Part shown: in pieces, positions 62,532 through 64,000 of the stretch
Position numbering within the stretch: the first letter of the stretch is position 1
Layout of the letters: each line of letters begins with the position of its first letter
Assembly: GCF_030009775.1 (NCBI RefSeq)
Contig: NZ_JASCTH010000022.1
Coordinates: forward strand, 124,001-188,000
From: Actinoplanes sandaracinus
GTDB lineage: Bacteria > Actinomycetota > Actinomycetes > Mycobacteriales > Micromonosporaceae
Length of the DNA: 64,000 bases
Direction of reading: 5' to 3'
The notes under the pieces: generated by a model
Databases searched by the model: none
Told to the model about the DNA's origin: nothing
The model's input: the letters and a program-made list of their open reading frames with translations, nothing else
Program-made: the position numbers and the translations under genes

Positions 62532-63586
62532 AGAACCGGCGGGGTGGCCTAGGCCGGGGCCTGGGCGCGCTGATCCCGACGGCGGCGCCCGCCGGCGAAA
62601 CCGCGGCTGCTGTCGACGTGCTGCCCGAGCCGGTTGTCGAGTCGTCGGTTGCGGTGCCCGCACAGCCAGTGGCAGTGCCGGTGCCAGTCGCACCGGTTCC
62701 CGAGGCGTCCCCTGCACCGCTGGAGAACGATCTTGCTCCGGTTCCTGGTGCGCGCTTCGCTGAGTTGCCGGTCTCCGTCATCGAGCCGAACGCCAAGCAG
62801 CCGCGGCACGTCTTCGATGAAGAGGCTCTCGAGGAGCTGAAGACCTCCATCCAGGAGGTCGGCTTCCTTCAGCCGATCGTGGTTCGTGAGCTCGGCGACG
62901 GCCGGTACGAGCTGGTCATGGGTGAGCGCCGTTGGCGCGCCGCCCAGGCCGTCGGCAGAGAGACGATTCCGGCCATCGTCCGGGACACTCCGGACGACGC
63001 GATGCTTCGCGACGCGCTGCTGGAGAACATCCACCGCGCCAACCTCAACCCGCTCGAAGAGGCAGCCGCTTATCAGCAGCTGCTGGAAGAGTTCGGGGCC
63101 ACGCACGAGGAACTGGCTCGACGGATCGGCCGCAGCCGACCGCAGATCTCCAACACCATACGGCTGATGAATCTGCCGGCCGCTGTGCAACGGCGGGTGG
63201 CCGCCGGGATTCTGTCGGCGGGGCATGCCCGGGCGCTGCTCGGCCTGGATAACAGCGCCGCGCAGGATGCTCTCGCCGAGCGGATCGTGCGGGAAGGTCT
63301 GTCGGTCCGGGCGACCGAGGAGATCGTCCACCTCGCGGCATCCGAAGAGGCGACGGCCAAGAAGGCGGCACCCGCCCGGAGGGCCAAGGTGCACGCGCCG
63401 GCCTTGAACGATCTGGCCGAGCGGCTGTCGGACCGGTTCGACACCCGGGTCAAGGTCGACATAGGCCGTAACAAAGGCAAGATCACGATAGAGTTCGCGA
63501 CGGTTGACGATCTTGAGCGGATCGTCAGCATGATCGGGGTGGAGGAAGAGGGCTCGGTTCGCGAAGGCGCCGAACCGGAGGAGTGA
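62528..63586 (+). CDS. parB: ParB/Spo0J chromosome partitioning protein
   Basis: 352 residues. N-terminal basic GLGRGLGALIP, the ParB/Srx CTPase domain with GERRWRAAQ (about 141-149), helix-turn-helix HEELARRIGRSRPQISNTIRL that recognises parS, and a C-terminal dimerisation domain. ATG 62528 overlaps parA TGA by 4 nt. Confidence 0.96.
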   Translation: MKNRRGGLGRGLGALIPTAAPAGETAAAVDVLPEPVVESSVAVPAQPVAVPVPVAPVPEASPAPLENDLAPVPGARFAELPVSVIEPNAKQPRHVFDEEALEELKTSIQEVGFLQPIVVRELGDGRYELVMGERRWRAAQAVGRETIPAIVRDTPDDAMLRDALLENIHRANLNPLEEAAAYQQLLEEFGATHEELARRIGRSRPQISNTIRLMNLPAAVQRRVAAGILSAGHARALLGLDNSAAQDALAERIVREGLSVRATEEIVHLAASEEATAKKAAPARRAKVHAPALNDLAERLSDRFDTRVKVDIGRNKGKITIEFATVDDLERIVSMIGVEEEGSVREGAEPEE

Positions 63587-63607
63587 TCTTTCGCTGAGCT
63601 TCGGATT

Positions 63608-63638
63608 GGGCGCGTGAGTGATCACGCGCCCATTTTTT
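63608..63638 (+). terminator. Rho-independent terminator after parB
   Basis: GGGCGCGTGA/TCACGCGCCC hairpin with a 4-nt loop followed by ATTTTTT, 21 nt after the parB stop. The strongest intrinsic terminator in the window. Confidence 0.92.
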
Positions 63639-63751
63639 GTGGGAGCGCGGGTCTGGCTGCGTCGATCACTGCGCTCGGCGGTTCGCTGACCTGAAGATCT
63701 TGGTTCTGTCAGAACGATTCTCCTGGGATTTCTCCTGGTGCCCGAGTGTCA

Positions 63752-63961
63752 TTACGCCGGGTTTGGAATGGCCCTTTGTGAGGCTTTTTTCCGTTCTTTG
63801 ACTTGTCGCGTCCCGAATTTCCCAGAGACGCGGCCGAGCCGATCGACGGGGTTGATCGACGGCATCTTCACGAGTGTTGAGACATCGACGTTCAGCGTTT
63901 CCTCGGCTGTGGGTGTCAGCGGGGCGTGTGTGTCTGTGTGGAGATCGAAAACGTGATTCAT
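63752..63961 (-). CDS. Possible small hypothetical protein
   Basis: 69 codons from ATG 63961, polar and basic (SGKFGTRQVKERKKASQRA), no domain recognised. GGGA is only 2 nt from the ATG and third-position GC is about 63 percent, low for this genome. An equally long frame exists on the other strand. The rest of 63587-64000 holds only the parB terminator. Confidence 0.2.
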   Translation of the reverse strand: MNHVFDLHTDTHAPLTPTAEETLNVDVSTLVKMPSINPVDRLGRVSGKFGTRQVKERKKASQRAIPNPA

Positions 63962-64000
63962 CGTCCCGGCTCGGGAGGCAGCCTCCCCGTCAAGTGATGA

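Overview
This window is a chromosomal origin segment of a high-GC, mycelial actinobacterium, most likely Actinoplanes or a close relative in Micromonosporaceae. The basis is the conserved actinobacterial order (kinase-pbpA-ftsW-pstP-fhaB-fhaA; gyrA-gyrB-dciA-recF-gnd-dnaN-oriC-dnaA-rpmH-rnpA-yidD-yidC-jag-rsmG-parA-parB), a four-domain chaplin protein, a DUF397/DUF5753 regulator pair and very high GC3. Genus is inferred; no rRNA gene is present.

Layout. 1-6.2 kb: phospho-signalling and cell-wall operon on the minus strand, whose last visible gene (a kinase) is cut by the window start. 6.4-15.4 kb: tRNA-Leu, a WecG/TagA-type glycosyltransferase, several membrane or unknown proteins, an intact DUF397 gene beside a decayed DUF5753 regulator, a PASTA protein, a GCS2-family ligase and a divergent YceI/MarR pair. 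15.5-24.2 kb: a leucine/branched acyl-CoA catabolic set (acyl-CoA dehydrogenase, carboxyltransferase, HMG-CoA lyase, biotin carboxylase, TetR) split by a chaplin gene and a second exported protein; near-identical TAACGnnCGTTA palindromes precede both halves. 24.2-28.8 kb: an Hsp90-type ATPase overlapping a 946-residue TPR protein. 29-33.6 kb: a tightly overlapped operon of ECF sigma factor, membrane anti-sigma factor, ABC ATPase and two membrane proteins, preceded by four 29-30 bp direct repeats. 33.6-40.5 kb: rhodanese, proS, CBS protein, sufE, DsbA/FrnE-like oxidoreductase, a parS site, YbaK-like deacylase, Nudix and a lipoprotein. 41-47 kb: tRNA-Ala, a DLW-39-like peptide, tRNA-Ile, DUF3566 protein, gyrA and gyrB. 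47.7-56 kb: dciA, recF, gnd, dnaN, oriC and dnaA. 56.4-63.6 kb: rpmH to parB on the plus strand.

Replication initiation (DnaA, about 17 DnaA boxes in oriC, more upstream of dnaA and between gyrB and gyrA) sits beside segregation (ParA, ParB, three perfect parS sites, two of them inside the parA reading frame). No CRISPR array, insertion sequence, prophage or recognised defence cassette was seen. The strongest unexplained signals are a structured element shared by the 3' flanks of all three tRNA genes, the direct-repeat array before the sigma operon, the long low-complexity open frame upstream of and in frame with parA, the Hsp90-TPR pair, and the interruption of the acyl-CoA cluster by chaplin-type genes.
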